Notes: generated by a model from the sequence alone, not told the origin. Positions 42,625-52,907 are shown, counted from the stretch's first letter. The stretch is 64,000 bases of DNA from Xanthomonas euroxanthea (GCF_900476395.1 NZ_UIHB01000005.1:248001-312000); one strand, 5' to 3'. Numbers and translations: made by a program.

Positions 42625-44987
42625 CGATGCACTCCTGCCTGCGCTGCCGGCGTCGTATCAAGTTGGCGCAGGCACCAGGCGACCAGCGGCACCTCTTCCA
42701 ACGGCGGCGCGTACAGATAGCCTTGCACCATGTCGCAGCCGTAACCGCGCAGCAGTCCCAGGGACGTGGCGTTTTCCACGCCTTCGGCGATCACGCTCAA
42801 ACCCAGGTTATGCCCGAGATCGATGGTGCTGCGCACGATGAACGCATCGTCCGTGCCTTCGGCCAGCTGCATGACGAAGCTCTTGTCGATCTTCAATTCG
42901 TCCACCGGCATGCGCTTGAGCTGCGCCAACGAGGAATAGCCGGTGCCGAAGTCGTCGATGGACAGCCGCACGCCGACGCTGCGCAGCTGATGCAGCATGT
43001 GCAGCGCGGATTCGACATCGCGCATCAAGGCGCTTTCGGTCAGCTCCAGCGTGACCGACTGCGCCGGCACCGCGTGATGCTCCAGACGGCCACGTACGTA
43101 ATCCGGCAAGCCGGGGTCGGACAGGTCCAGCGCGGAAAGATTGATTGCCATGCCCAGCTCCAGGCCCTGCCGGCGCCACTGCGCCTGGCAGCGCAGCGCC
43201 TCGTCCAGCACGAAGCGGGTCAAGGGGTGGATCACGCCGGAGTGCTCGGCCAGTGGAATGAATTCGTCCGGGCCGATCGCCCCGAGCACCGGATGGTGCC
43301 AGCGCACCAGCACCTCCACCTGCTCGACGCGATCGTTGCGCAGGCAGATCTTGGGCTGAAAGCGCAAGGTCAGCTCGTTGCCACCGACGGCCTGGCGCAG
43401 ATCGCCGGTCAGGCGCAGCCGGCGCAGATGCTGCTCGTCCTGGCCCAGGCGATACACGCTGGCACCGATGGTGCTGACATTGCCGCCCTGGCGACGGGCA
43501 ATGTCGGCGCGCCGCAGCAAGGTGTCCGGGTCGGCGCCGTGTTCGGGGATCAGGGCGATGCCGATGCTGGCTTCCAGCTGGATGCGCGCCTGCGGCAGCG
43601 CCAGCGGGCGGCGCAGCTGCAGCAGCAAGCGCTGTGCATCCTGTTGCACGGTGGCGGCATCGGTCTGCGCCACCACCACCATGAACTCGTCGCTGCCCAG
43701 CCGCCCGACCAGATTGGGTTCCTGCACCACGTCGGCAAGACGGCGGCCCACCTCGACCAGGACCTGGTCGGCGAAATCGTGGCCCAGGCTGTCGTTGAGT
43801 TCCTTGAAGCGTTCCAGATCCAGGATCAGCACCGCGGCGGTGCCGCCGGACGCCACGGTCTGCTCCACCACGTCCTTCAGCCGCTCCAGCAAGCAGATGC
43901 GATTGGGCAGACCGGTCAAGGCATCGTGGCGCGCCTGATGCAGGATGTGCTGCTCGCGACTGGCAATCTGCTGCTGCATGCGCGCGAAGCTGTCGGCCAA
44001 CTCGGCCAGTTCGCGCCCGGATGGTACTTCGACGGCGGTGTGGTAATCGCCGCGCTGGATGCGCCGTGCGGCCTGTACCAGCTGCGCGACCGGCCTGCTG
44101 ACGCTGCGCGCCAGGAAGATCGCCACGCCCAGCGCCGCAGCCGTGGCCAGACCCGCCAGCAGCAGGATGCGCAACTTGAGCACGCGATAGGGCGCCACCG
44201 CGCGATCCAGCGAGGCCTGCAGCGCAACCCGCACATGACTGTCGCCCTGGATCGACTGCAGTTTGACCAGGTAGCGCGACTGGGCCAGGGTCAAGGCGAC
44301 CGCCGCGCCCTGCGCGCGTTCGGCGGTCGGCAACTGCTGCGCGAACTCTGCACGCGCGGCCGGCTCCAGGGTGGAGGCCAGCACGCGCACCGGCGGGCCA
44401 TCGGTGAAGAAGGTCGCATCCAGCCCGGTGGTGGAACGGAAATCCTGCGCCAGGCCGTCGCCGGATTCATTGCCGATCGCGATCCAGCCCACCCGGCTCG
44501 GTGCCAGCACCTGCACCACCGCCAGCCGCACGATGCGGCTGTCCAAGGCCACCACGCCGACCGCACGCCCATCGCGCTGCGCCTGCTGCAGCAGGGTCTG
44601 CACGGCGCGCAGCTGTTCGGCTTGCGGCAGGTCCGCGAGCCCGGTCAGAAACTCCCCGTCCGGGGACAACAGCAGCGCGGTCTGCGCCGACATGCGCGCA
44701 GCGTGATTGCGCAATGCCGATTGCATGGTCGGCACATCGCCGCTGGCCACGGCCGCGCGAAAGCCGAAGTCGTCGGCCAGCACCGAGGCCGACTGCATCA
44801 GTTGCTCGTCGCGGCGCAGATTGATGCGTTGCCAGACGCGCTCGCCGATCTGCAGTTCTTCGCCCAGTTGCGCCTTGACGCTACGCTCGGTGGCGACCTG
44901 CACCGCAATGAAGGTCAGTGCCTGCGTGGCGAGCACGACCAGCACCAACAAGGCCGCGATCCGGGTATGCAGGCGCATGGCCTTCAT
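42621..44987 (-). CDS. Membrane GGDEF-EAL cyclic-di-GMP protein
   Basis: 788-residue inner-membrane signalling protein. A transmembrane helix (8-29), a periplasmic sensor of about 240 residues, a second helix (about 272-293), HAMP (about 293-345), GGDEF (about 350-510) and EAL (about 525-775) follow in order. The GGDEF motif reads GSDEF (431-435) with LDLERFKELND. The inhibitory RxxD site is absent, and the C-terminal ADIARRQGG departs from the usual AD-AMY-AK form. The EAL motif is EVL (558-560), with NLS, ELTES, DDFGTGYSS (679-686) and KIDKSF (699-704) all present, so it probably hydrolyses c-di-GMP; cyclase activity is uncertain. It overlaps both neighbours by four bases. Confidence 0.88.
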   Translation of the reverse strand: MKAMRLHTRIAALLVLVVLATQALTFIAVQVATERSVKAQLGEELQIGERVWQRINLRRDEQLMQSASVLADDFGFRAAVASGDVPTMQSALRNHAARMSAQTALLLSPDGEFLTGLADLPQAEQLRAVQTLLQQAQRDGRAVGVVALDSRIVRLAVVQVLAPSRVGWIAIGNESGDGLAQDFRSTTGLDATFFTDGPPVRVLASTLEPAARAEFAQQLPTAERAQGAAVALTLAQSRYLVKLQSIQGDSHVRVALQASLDRAVAPYRVLKLRILLLAGLATAAALGVAIFLARSVSRPVAQLVQAARRIQRGDYHTAVEVPSGRELAELADSFARMQQQIASREQHILHQARHDALTGLPNRICLLERLKDVVEQTVASGGTAAVLILDLERFKELNDSLGHDFADQVLVEVGRRLADVVQEPNLVGRLGSDEFMVVVAQTDAATVQQDAQRLLLQLRRPLALPQARIQLEASIGIALIPEHGADPDTLLRRADIARRQGGNVSTIGASVYRLGQDEQHLRRLRLTGDLRQAVGGNELTLRFQPKICLRNDRVEQVEVLVRWHHPVLGAIGPDEFIPLAEHSGVIHPLTRFVLDEALRCQAQWRRQGLELGMAINLSALDLSDPGLPDYVRGRLEHHAVPAQSVTLELTESALMRDVESALHMLHQLRSVGVRLSIDDFGTGYSSLAQLKRMPVDELKIDKSFVMQLAEGTDDAFIVRSTIDLGHNLGLSVIAEGVENATSLGLLRGYGCDMVQGYLYAPPLEEVPLVAWCLRQLDTTPAAQAGVHR

Positions 44988-45673
44988 GGCTTCGGCGTCT
45001 TCGGGTCGGCGCGACGGAACTTGTCCTGCAGCGCACGCACGCGCGCATCCGGTGGCGCGACCACGGGCGCGGCGCCGGTGGTCTGCAGGGTCACGCGCCG
45101 TTGCATGGCCTGGCGCGCAAGTGCCACCGGCTCGGTGAGCGCGGCGCCCTTGATGCGTGGATGCCAGACCCGCAGCGTGTAGTTTCCTGCCGGCGCATCC
45201 AGCTGCACGCGGCCGTCGCTGCCGGTCTTGCCGAAATACGGCGTGTCCACCACCAGGATATAGCCCAGCATCCAGTCGTGGATATTGCAGCCCACCGTCA
45301 CCAGACCGGCCTGGTCGAAGCGCACCGGTGCGGCGGTGCTGCCCTGGAACAGCGGCAATTCGAAGCGCTTGGCGGGGGAGAACGAATAGACCTGATGGCG
45401 AATCTGGTCGTTGTTGGGAAACCGCACCAGGGTGCCGGTGCGCACCGCCAGCACGGCGGGCACGAACTGCGAATTGACCTGGTCCATCTCCACGGTCCGG
45501 GGCGCGCCGGCGGCAACCGGACGTGCCGGCTCCAGGCTCACCACCGCATCGACCAGCATGCCGTTGGCATCGACGACGGTCACGCTGATCGGCGTTGCCA
45601 ATGCGCAGCTTGCGGCGCAGTACGCCAGCACCCCGCAAACCGGGCCGATCCGTTTGAACCACTGCGTCTGCAT
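44984..45673 (-). CDS. Periplasmic amicyanin-like cupredoxin protein
   Basis: 229-residue exported protein. The signal peptide ends near residue 26 (SCALA-TPIS). A plastocyanin-type core follows (about 60-145): His93 in IRHQVYSF, then GCNIHDWM with Cys129, His132 and Met135. The C-x2-H-x2-M spacing is that of amicyanin, a type-1 copper site. The second part (GRVQLDAPAGNYTLRVWHP) looks like a carboxypeptidase-regulatory or transthyretin-like fold. Relatives are often called methylamine-utilisation proteins, but no mau genes are nearby. It is the first gene of the operon and overlaps the next by four bases. Confidence 0.82.
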   Translation of the reverse strand: MQTQWFKRIGPVCGVLAYCAASCALATPISVTVVDANGMLVDAVVSLEPARPVAAGAPRTVEMDQVNSQFVPAVLAVRTGTLVRFPNNDQIRHQVYSFSPAKRFELPLFQGSTAAPVRFDQAGLVTVGCNIHDWMLGYILVVDTPYFGKTGSDGRVQLDAPAGNYTLRVWHPRIKGAALTEPVALARQAMQRRVTLQTTGAAPVVAPPDARVRALQDKFRRADPKTPKP

Positions 45674-45746
45674 GCGCCCCCCAAGCCTAGTGCAATCGGC
45701 AGCGGGCGCCAGGCGAATCCGACGTCGCGCTAGCGATCAGACTGGG

Positions 45747-45774
45747 TTATCGGCTGAGGTGAATGCAAGCTTTA
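45747..45774 (-). promoter_or_regulatory. Putative flagellar sigma-28 (FliA) promoter
   Basis: Minus strand TAAA (45774-45771), 16 bases, then GCCGATAA (45754-45747). GCCGATAA is a perfect match to the FliA -10 element and TAAAGCTT is near the -35 TAAAGTTT; the spacer is one base longer than the E. coli optimum of 15. It would start transcription about 65 bases before the cupredoxin gene, placing the four-gene operon with late flagellar genes. Confidence 0.55.
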
Positions 45775-45873
45775 ACCGGCCGCCAGCAGAATTTTATGAA
45801 CCAAACTGTGGCGGAGGTCATCGCCGATGCTGCGAGCGCAGCCGCTGGCTGCGCTGTCGCGGCTGCGAACGGA

Positions 45874-46812
45874 TTACTTCAGCTTGATCTCACGCAGACG
45901 TTCTTCCAGAAAACCGTGCGCGGTAATCGGCTCGGGGTAGCGGCTCGGATTGTCGGCGGTGATGCACGAAGGCAGCACGTCGATCAGGAAATCCGGATTG
46001 GGATGCAGGAAGAACGGCACCGAATAGCGCGGCTTGCGCGCCTGTTCGCCCGGCGGATTGACCACGCGATGGATGGTGGACGGATACACGTGGTTGGTCA
46101 GGCGTTGCAGCATGTCGCCGATGTTGACCACGATGGTGTCGGCGTCGGCAGTGAACGGCACCCACTCGCCATCGTTGGAGCGCACTTCCAGCCCGGCCGC
46201 GCTGGCACCGACCAGCAAGGTGATGAAATTGATGTCGCCATGCGCGCCGGCACGCACATTGGGAATGTCGTCGCTGGTGATCGGCGGGTAGTGGATCGGC
46301 CGCAGGATCGAGTTGCCGTTGTTGGTCTTGTCGACGAAATACTCCTGCGGCAGGCCGATATGCAGCGCCAATGCCGACAGCACGCGCGAGCCCAGGTGAT
46401 CCAGCTGCTGGTACAGGCGATAGCCGCGCTCACGGAACCCGGGCACCTCTTCCGGCCACAGATTCGGCGCCATCACCGCGCGGTAAGGCGAATCGTCCGG
46501 GATTTCGCGGCCGATATGCCAGAACTCCTTCAGATCGAAATGCTTGGAATCCTTGGCGGTTTCCACGCCGAACGCGGTATAGCCGCGCGCACCGCCGCTG
46601 CCTTCCACGTGGTAGCGACGCTTGACCTCTTCGGGCAGCGCAAAGAACGCCTTGAACACCTCGTACGCCGCGTCGATGTCGGCCTGCGCGATGCCGTGGT
46701 TGCGGATGCCGGCAAAGCCCCACTGCCGATAGGCCGCGCCGAGCTCGGCGACGAAAGCGTCGCGGTCGCTGTCGAAACGGGTGATGTCCAGGGTCGGGAT
46801 GCGGGCGCTCAT
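45874..46812 (-). CDS. Isopenicillin N synthase-like 2-oxoglutarate/Fe(II) oxygenase
   Basis: 312-residue soluble dioxygenase of the IPNS-like family. The N-terminal DIOX_N domain opens IPTLDITRFDSDRDAFVAELG, and the jelly-roll core has Fe ligands His191, Asp193 (AGAHGDINFITLL) and His248 (STIHRVVNP). The 2-oxoglutarate anchor Arg262-x-Ser264 is in PRYSVPFF. The substrate is unknown; there is no biosynthetic cluster around it. It lies between glmM and the cupredoxin operon and starts 48 bases after the possible 29-codon reading frame. Confidence 0.88.
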   Translation of the reverse strand: MSARIPTLDITRFDSDRDAFVAELGAAYRQWGFAGIRNHGIAQADIDAAYEVFKAFFALPEEVKRRYHVEGSGGARGYTAFGVETAKDSKHFDLKEFWHIGREIPDDSPYRAVMAPNLWPEEVPGFRERGYRLYQQLDHLGSRVLSALALHIGLPQEYFVDKTNNGNSILRPIHYPPITSDDIPNVRAGAHGDINFITLLVGASAAGLEVRSNDGEWVPFTADADTIVVNIGDMLQRLTNHVYPSTIHRVVNPPGEQARKPRYSVPFFLHPNPDFLIDVLPSCITADNPSRYPEPITAHGFLEERLREIKLK

Positions 46813-46860
46813 ACGGATATCTGCAGTTGAAGTCGGGAAGTCGAAAGGAAGGCCTGCCGC

Positions 46861-46950
46861 TCAGGACAGCAGGCGATACAACAGGTAGAACGTCGCGGCC
46901 TTGGCAAAGACCACGCACACAGCAATGATCAGCGACTCACGCCGCGTCAC
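46861..46950 (-). CDS. Possible 29-residue membrane peptide overlapping glmM
   Basis: A GTG-start frame ([21 protein letters not shown], then LLYRLLS) begins in the last codons of glmM and ends in TGA at 46861. It encodes a charged N-terminus and one hydrophobic helix. The start overlaps glmM by 14 bases, as in coupled genes. Its short length, lack of a clear independent ribosome site and absence of homology evidence leave it tentative. Confidence 0.3.
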   Translation of the reverse strand: MTRRESLIIAVCVVFAKAATFYLLYRLLS

Positions 46951-48286
46951 GCACGGCCCCGGAGAGACGGTCGAGCGTGTCCTGCATCAGGCCGGCGTCG
47001 TCGGCTTCCACGGTCACGCGCACCACCGGCTCGGTGCCGGACGGACGCAGGAACGCACGTCCCCGGCCATGCACGGCGGCCTGCGCCTGCTGCAGTGCCT
47101 GCTGCACGCCGGCGGCCTCCACGATCGCCTTGGCCGCCCCGCCATCCAGCCGCACGTTGACGGTCTTCTGCGGCACCTTGCTCAGGCTGCTCAGGGCCTG
47201 GCGCAGGCTCTGCCCATCGCGGCCCAGGGCCTCGAGCACCTGCAGCGCACTGACGATGCCATCGCCGGTGGTGGCGCGATCCAGGCATAGCAGATGGCCG
47301 GAGGTTTCGCCACCCAGCGTGCCGCCGCCTTCGACCAGCGCCTGGTGCACATAGCGGTCGCCGACCTTGGCGCGCTGGAACGGGATGTTCCGTGCAGCCA
47401 GCGCCTGTTCCAGGCCGTAGTTGGTCATCAGCGTGCCGACCACGGTGCCGGTGAGCCGGCCGCTGGCCTGCCAGGAGCGCGCGAGCACGTAGAGCAGGTC
47501 GTCGCCATCGACCGGGTTGCCCTGGTCGTCGGCCATCAGCACGCGGTCGCCATCGCCGTCGAAGGCGATGCCCAGCTGCGCGCCGCTCTCGCGCACCTTG
47601 GCGGCGAGATTATCGATATGGGTGGAGCCGACACCGGCGTTGATATTGAGCCCGTCGGGCGCGGCGCCGATGACGACCACGTCCGCACCCAGCTCGCGGA
47701 ACAGCATCGGCGCAATGTGATAGGTCGCCCCATGCGCGCAGTCCAGCACCATCTTCAGGCCGTGCAGGGTGAACCCGCGCGCCACGCTGGCCTTGCAGAA
47801 TTCGATGTAACGGCCGATCGCATCGCGGGTGCGGATCGCCTTGCCCAGGCGCTCCGATTCCACGGTGTGGAACGGCTCGTCCAGCGCGGCCTCGATCGCC
47901 GCTTCGGTGGCGTCGTCGAGCTTCTCGCCTTCGGCGGAGAAGAACTTGATGCCGTTGTCGTAATGCGGGTTGTGCGAGGCGCTGATCACCACGCCGGCAT
48001 CGGCGCGCAGCGTGTTGGTCAGGAAGGCGATGGCCGGGGTCGGCATCGGGCCGATCAGCTGCACGTCGGCGCCGGCGGCGACCAGGCCGGCTTCCAATGC
48101 GGCTTCGAACATGTAACCGGAAATCCGCGTGTCCTTGCCGATCAGCACCAGCGGACGCTTGCTGCGGCCCTGGGTCAGCACCCGACCGAGCGCATTGCCC
48201 AGCCGCAGCACGAAATCGGCCGAGATCACGCCCTGCCCGACCCGGCCACGGATGCCGTCGGTTCCAAAATACTTGCGACTGCTCAT
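46937..48286 (-). CDS. glmM: Phosphoglucosamine mutase
   Basis: 449-residue enzyme converting glucosamine 6-phosphate to glucosamine 1-phosphate for UDP-GlcNAc, feeding peptidoglycan and LPS. The opening [10 protein letters not shown] is diagnostic. The catalytic phosphoserine is Ser104 in [12 protein letters not shown], the Mg site is DGDGDRV, and the phosphate-binding loop is [11 protein letters not shown]. Confidence 0.98.
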   Translation of the reverse strand: MSSRKYFGTDGIRGRVGQGVISADFVLRLGNALGRVLTQGRSKRPLVLIGKDTRISGYMFEAALEAGLVAAGADVQLIGPMPTPAIAFLTNTLRADAGVVISASHNPHYDNGIKFFSAEGEKLDDATEAAIEAALDEPFHTVESERLGKAIRTRDAIGRYIEFCKASVARGFTLHGLKMVLDCAHGATYHIAPMLFRELGADVVVIGAAPDGLNINAGVGSTHIDNLAAKVRESGAQLGIAFDGDGDRVLMADDQGNPVDGDDLLYVLARSWQASGRLTGTVVGTLMTNYGLEQALAARNIPFQRAKVGDRYVHQALVEGGGTLGGETSGHLLCLDRATTGDGIVSALQVLEALGRDGQSLRQALSSLSKVPQKTVNVRLDGGAAKAIVEAAGVQQALQQAQAAVHGRGRAFLRPSGTEPVVRVTVEADDAGLMQDTLDRLSGAVRDAA

Positions 48287-48368
48287 GCGTTGCGGTGTTC
48301 CTGCCTACGGGTGGACGCACGCGCAGCGGCGCGTGCGACGGGGTCGCGCCAGCGCGCGGCCACTGGCC

Positions 48369-49253
<885 letters not shown>

Positions 49254-49349
49254 GCGTGTATGACAATCCATGCAGGGCGGCCATGTGGGCCGCAGAGGGG
49301 CGACAGTCTAACGCGCTGCGGGAAAGCCGAGGTAGCGCGCAGGCTAAAT

Positions 49350-49373
49350 GCGGGCCCGGGTGGCCCGGCCCGC
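49350..49373 (-). terminator. Weak GC-rich hairpin between trpA and accD
   Basis: Minus strand GCGGGCC pairs with GGCCCGC around an inner GGG-CCA-CCC loop with one bulged G, followed only by ATTTAGCC. It might be a Rho-assisted terminator after trpA or a structured accD leader. Confidence 0.3.
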
Positions 49374-49460
49374 GCTTGCCGCGCGGCCGCTCCAAGGCTG
49401 GCGTGCCGGTGGCGCGCCAGGTGTACCCTTCTCGCCCGCAGGCGCAGAGAGGCTGTGGTG

Positions 49461-50267
49461 TCAGGCCTGGTCGAGCGCCTGCCGCAGCGGGGCCAGGAAA
49501 GCCTCGGCGCGTTCGCGGGCACTGCGGACATCGGTGGCTTCGGCCAGCGCGGCGACCAGCGCGCTGCCGACCACCACGCCGTCGGCGTCGACGGCCATGG
49601 CGGCGGCGCTGGCGGCGTCCTTGATGCCGAAACCGGCCACCACCGGGGCGCCGGCACGCCGGCGCAGCTGGCGCAGGCGGTCGCTGGCGGCATGGGTGTC
49701 GAGCAGGTTCGAGGCGCCGGTGACGCCGGCGAAGCTGACGTAGTACAGATAGCCCTGGGCGCTGCTGCACAGCATGTCCAGGCGCTGCTCGCTGGTGGTC
49801 GGCGACGCCAGCGCAATCAGCGCCAGGCCGACCTCGGTGAAGATCACGCGGGTCTCATCCGCCTCTTCGGGCGGCAGATCGACCAGGAGCAGGCCATCCA
49901 CGCCGGCAGCGACGGCGGCTTCGGCGAAGCGCCGGGGGCCGTGGATCTCGATCGGGTTGAGGTAGCCCATCAGCACCACCGGCGTGGTGGCGTCCTCACG
50001 GCGGAACTCGTGCACCGCTTCCAGCACATAGGCCAGGCCGGCACCACGGCCCAGCGCGCGCTCGGAGCTGCGCTGGATGGTGGGGCCGTCGGCCATCGGG
50101 TCGGAAAACGGCACGCCGAGTTCGATGACATCGGCACCGGCGCGCACCAGCGCATGCATCACCGGCACGGTGGCTTCCAGCGACGGATCGCCGGCGGTGA
50201 TGAAGGGGATGAGCGCCTTGCGGCCATCGGCACGCAGACGCTGGAAGGTTTGGTCGATACGACGCAT
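49461..50267 (-). CDS. trpA: Tryptophan synthase alpha subunit
   Basis: 268-residue TIM barrel that cleaves indole-3-glycerol phosphate and channels indole to TrpB. LIPFITAGDP, the catalytic Glu in VIELGVPFSDPMADGP and PVVLMGYLNPI are conserved, and VAGFGIKD binds phosphate. The ATG at 50267 has AAGG eight bases upstream. It follows the small cysteine-rich gene by 38 bases. Confidence 0.97.
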   Translation of the reverse strand: MRRIDQTFQRLRADGRKALIPFITAGDPSLEATVPVMHALVRAGADVIELGVPFSDPMADGPTIQRSSERALGRGAGLAYVLEAVHEFRREDATTPVVLMGYLNPIEIHGPRRFAEAAVAAGVDGLLLVDLPPEEADETRVIFTEVGLALIALASPTTSEQRLDMLCSSAQGYLYYVSFAGVTGASNLLDTHAASDRLRQLRRRAGAPVVAGFGIKDAASAAAMAVDADGVVVGSALVAALAEATDVRSARERAEAFLAPLRQALDQA

Positions 50268-50305
50268 TGAAAGACCTTGCAATTGTTAGAGGCGGTGCGA
50301 CCGCC

Positions 50306-50515
50306 TCAATGGATGTCCTGGTACATCGTGGCCGGCAATTCGGTCAATGCCTGGGCCTCGACCTCAAGGTCGAAACTGTCCAGGCAGCAGCCGCAGCCGC
50401 TGTTTTCCGAACACGTGCGGATCTGCGGCGCCCAGCGGTCGAGCCAGGCGAACAGCAGGTCCTGTTCGCCCGGCTGGTCGGCTAGCGCGGTCACGGTGAC
50501 GCGCCGCAGCGGCAT
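50306..50515 (-). CDS. Small cysteine-rich protein between trpB and trpA
   Basis: 69-residue protein not recognised as a named family. It has four cysteines in C35-x5-C41-x-C43-C44 (CSENSGCGCC) followed by an acidic beta-like segment (LDSFDLEVEAQALTELPA). The ATG overlaps the trpB TGA by one base (TGATG), strong evidence that it is translated with trpB. The N-terminus (RRVTVTALADQPGEQDLLFAWLDRW) suggests a small alpha/beta fold. The cysteines could bind metal or a cofactor. A role linked to tryptophan synthase is inferred only from position. Confidence 0.65.
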   Translation of the reverse strand: MPLRRVTVTALADQPGEQDLLFAWLDRWAPQIRTCSENSGCGCCLDSFDLEVEAQALTELPATMYQDIH

Positions 50516-51732
50516 CAGACCTGCACGCCTTCGCGTGCGGCGATGGTGTGCACGTCCTTGTCGCCCCTGCCGGACAGGTTGCACAGGATCAGCGCGTCCT
50601 TGGGCATCTCGCGCGCGAGCTTGATCGACTGCGCCACTGCATGGCTGGATTCGAGTGCGGCCAGGATGCCTTCGGTATGCGCCAGCAGATGGAAGGCGGC
50701 CATCGCTTCGTCGTCGGTGATGCCCTGGTAGACCGCACGCCCGCTGTCGGACAGGAACGAATGCTCTGGGCCCACGCCCGGGTAATCCAGCCCCGCAGAA
50801 ATCGAATGGGTTTCGGTGATCTGGCCGTCGTCGTCGCAGATCACATAGGTGCGATTGCCATGCAGGACGCCGGGGCGCCCGGCCGCGATCGACGCCGCAT
50901 GACGGCCGGTTGCGATGCCGTCGCCGGCCGCTTCGGCGCCGTAGATCTTGACACTTGGGTCGTTGAGGAAGGCATGGAACAGGCCGATCGCATTGCTGCC
51001 GCCGCCGACGCAGGCGCTGAGCGCATCCGGCAGGCGGCCGAAATCTTCCAGCATCTGCGCGCGCGCTTCGCGGCCGACAATCGCGTTGAAGTCGCGCACC
51101 ATGCGCGGATACGGATCCGGGCCGGCCACGGTGCCGATGATGTAGAAGGTGTCCTGCACGTTGGTGACCCAGTCGCGCATCGCTTCGTTGAGCGCGTCCT
51201 TGAGCGTGGCCGAGCCGGAGGTCACCGGTATCACGGTCGCACCGAGCAGCTTCATGCGGTAGACGTTGATCTTCTGCCGCTCGATGTCGGTGGCACCCAT
51301 GTAGACCACGCATTCCAGGCCCAGCCGCGCGGCCACCGTGGCGCTGGCCACGCCATGCTGGCCGGCGCCGGTCTCGGCAATGATGCGGGTCTTGCCCATG
51401 CGGCTGGCCAGCAAGGCCTGGCCGATGGTGTTGTTGATCTTGTGCGCGCCGGTGTGGTTGAGGTCTTCGCGCTTGAGCAGGATCTGCGCGCCGCCCACTT
51501 CGCGGCTCAGGCGCTCGGCGTGATAGATCGGGCTGGGCCGGCCGACGTAGTGCTTGAGATCCTTGTCGTATTCGGCAATGAAGGCCGGATCCTGGCGCGC
51601 CTGGTCGTAGGCGGCAGACAGCTCCTGCAAGGGGCCGATCAAGGTCTCGGCGACAAACCGGCCACCGAACTTGCCGAAATGGCCGGCAGCGTCCGGATAG
51701 GCGTAAAAGTCACTGATGGGCTGGGCCGACAT
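50515..51732 (-). CDS. trpB: Tryptophan synthase beta subunit
   Basis: 405-residue PLP enzyme condensing indole with serine. The PLP Lys is in [21 protein letters not shown] closes the active site, and the phosphate loop is [18 protein letters not shown] is the typical start region. The ATG 51732 has AGGA upstream. It is the first gene of trpB-orf-trpA and is divergent from a LysR regulator. Confidence 0.97.
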   Translation of the reverse strand: MSAQPISDFYAYPDAAGHFGKFGGRFVAETLIGPLQELSAAYDQARQDPAFIAEYDKDLKHYVGRPSPIYHAERLSREVGGAQILLKREDLNHTGAHKINNTIGQALLASRMGKTRIIAETGAGQHGVASATVAARLGLECVVYMGATDIERQKINVYRMKLLGATVIPVTSGSATLKDALNEAMRDWVTNVQDTFYIIGTVAGPDPYPRMVRDFNAIVGREARAQMLEDFGRLPDALSACVGGGSNAIGLFHAFLNDPSVKIYGAEAAGDGIATGRHAASIAAGRPGVLHGNRTYVICDDDGQITETHSISAGLDYPGVGPEHSFLSDSGRAVYQGITDDEAMAAFHLLAHTEGILAALESSHAVAQSIKLAREMPKDALILCNLSGRGDKDVHTIAAREGVQV

Positions 51733-51838
51733 GGGAATCCTCTGCAGCGATGCGGTCGTACATGAGGCATTACTGTAGCGCAGCCACGGCGTGCGATAAA
51801 TCGATAAGATTGCCGCAACCTGTGATCTGGACTCACAT
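51733..51838. promoter_or_regulatory. trpB/trpI-like divergent regulatory region
   Basis: 106 bases between divergent genes. On the trpB strand TTATCG, a 16-base gap and TACAGT form a possible promoter. The overlapping AT-rich near-repeat CTTATCGATTTATCGC could hold a LysR-type T-N11-A site. Both assignments are by eye. Confidence 0.35.
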
Positions 51839-52759
51839 ATGAGCACACTGCTTCCGCCGCTGGCAGCGCTGCGCGCGTTCGAATCCGCCGCACGTCTGCA
51901 GAGCGTCAGCCGGGCCGCGCAGGAGCTGCACGTGACCCATGGCGCCATCAGCCGGCACGTGCGCTCGCTGGAACAGGCGCTGGGCACGGCGCTGTTCACC
52001 CGCCAGGGCCGCGGCCTGGTGCTCACGCCTGCCGGCGCCAGGCTGCGTGATGCCACCGGCGAAGGCTTTGCGCTGATCGGCGACACCTGGGCAGCGTTGC
52101 GGCGCCCCACCAGCGAGGCGCCGCTGGTGCTGGGCTGCTCCGGCAGCCTGCTCGCGCGCTGGGTCATCCCGCGGCTGGGCAGGCTGCAGCGGGATCTGCC
52201 GCAGCTGCGCCTGCATTTGTCGGCCAATGAACAGGCGCCCGGTCCGGACCTGGATGGCCTGGATGCGGCCTTGCTGCTGGACACCCCGCCGTGGCCAGGC
52301 GAGTGGCAGGTGCACGAGCTGGGCGTGGAGTGGATCGGCCCGGTGCTGAGCCCGCAGCTGGCATCGGCCACCCGGCTCGATGGCAGCGCGGCGACCGCCC
52401 TGCTCGACCACGCCTTGCTGCATACCCGCTCGCGCCCGCAGGCCTGGCCGGAATGGGCGCAACGCCACGGTCTGGCACCCGAGGCGCTGGGCTTCGGCAC
52501 CGAATTCGAACATCTGGTCTATCTGCTGGAGGCGGCCGCGGCCGGCCTGGGCGTGGCGATCGCACCGCAACCGCTGGTTGCCGCGGACCTGGCCGCCGGG
52601 CGCCTGCTGGCGCCCTGGGGCTTTACGCCGACGCGCGGCCGCTGGGTGCTGTGCGCCGCAAGGCGCAACCCCGATCCGCGCATCGAACAGCTCGCCGGCT
52701 GGTTCCGTCATGCACTTTCAGAGGATCAACAGCACACCATGGATGCCGCAAGCGCCTAA
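51839..52759 (+). CDS. LysR-family regulator, TrpI-like
   Basis: 306-residue regulator. The winged helix (residues 5-65: [34 protein letters not shown]...LGTALFTR) is close to the TrpI/GcvA branch, followed by an effector-binding domain (about 90-295). It is divergent from trpB, the position of trpI in Pseudomonas, where TrpI with indoleglycerol phosphate activates trpBA. That role is inferred here. Confidence 0.82.
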   Translation: MSTLLPPLAALRAFESAARLQSVSRAAQELHVTHGAISRHVRSLEQALGTALFTRQGRGLVLTPAGARLRDATGEGFALIGDTWAALRRPTSEAPLVLGCSGSLLARWVIPRLGRLQRDLPQLRLHLSANEQAPGPDLDGLDAALLLDTPPWPGEWQVHELGVEWIGPVLSPQLASATRLDGSAATALLDHALLHTRSRPQAWPEWAQRHGLAPEALGFGTEFEHLVYLLEAAAAGLGVAIAPQPLVAADLAAGRLLAPWGFTPTRGRWVLCAARRNPDPRIEQLAGWFRHALSEDQQHTMDAASA

Positions 52760-52907
52760 TCGGAACTCTCAAATCGTCCCGACCGACGAAACAAGCGGCC
52801 AAGCAATCACCGGGAAATCGAAGACCTCAAGAGCAATCAAACCCACGAAGCAGACTGCCTGCCCCGATTCCCCAATCCCGATTCCCGATTCCCGCCCCCC
52901 CCCCAAC

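Noticed and set aside
44984..45673. Name 'methylamine utilisation protein' for the cupredoxin-like gene
   Set aside because: The label comes from distant similarity to amicyanin; no methylamine dehydrogenase genes are present, so the metabolic role is unsupported.
52895..52904. Run of ten C as a possible phase-variation tract
   Set aside because: It lies in the non-coding gap just past the trpF stop, where slippage would not change a protein; neighbouring CGATTCC repeats are simple-sequence noise.
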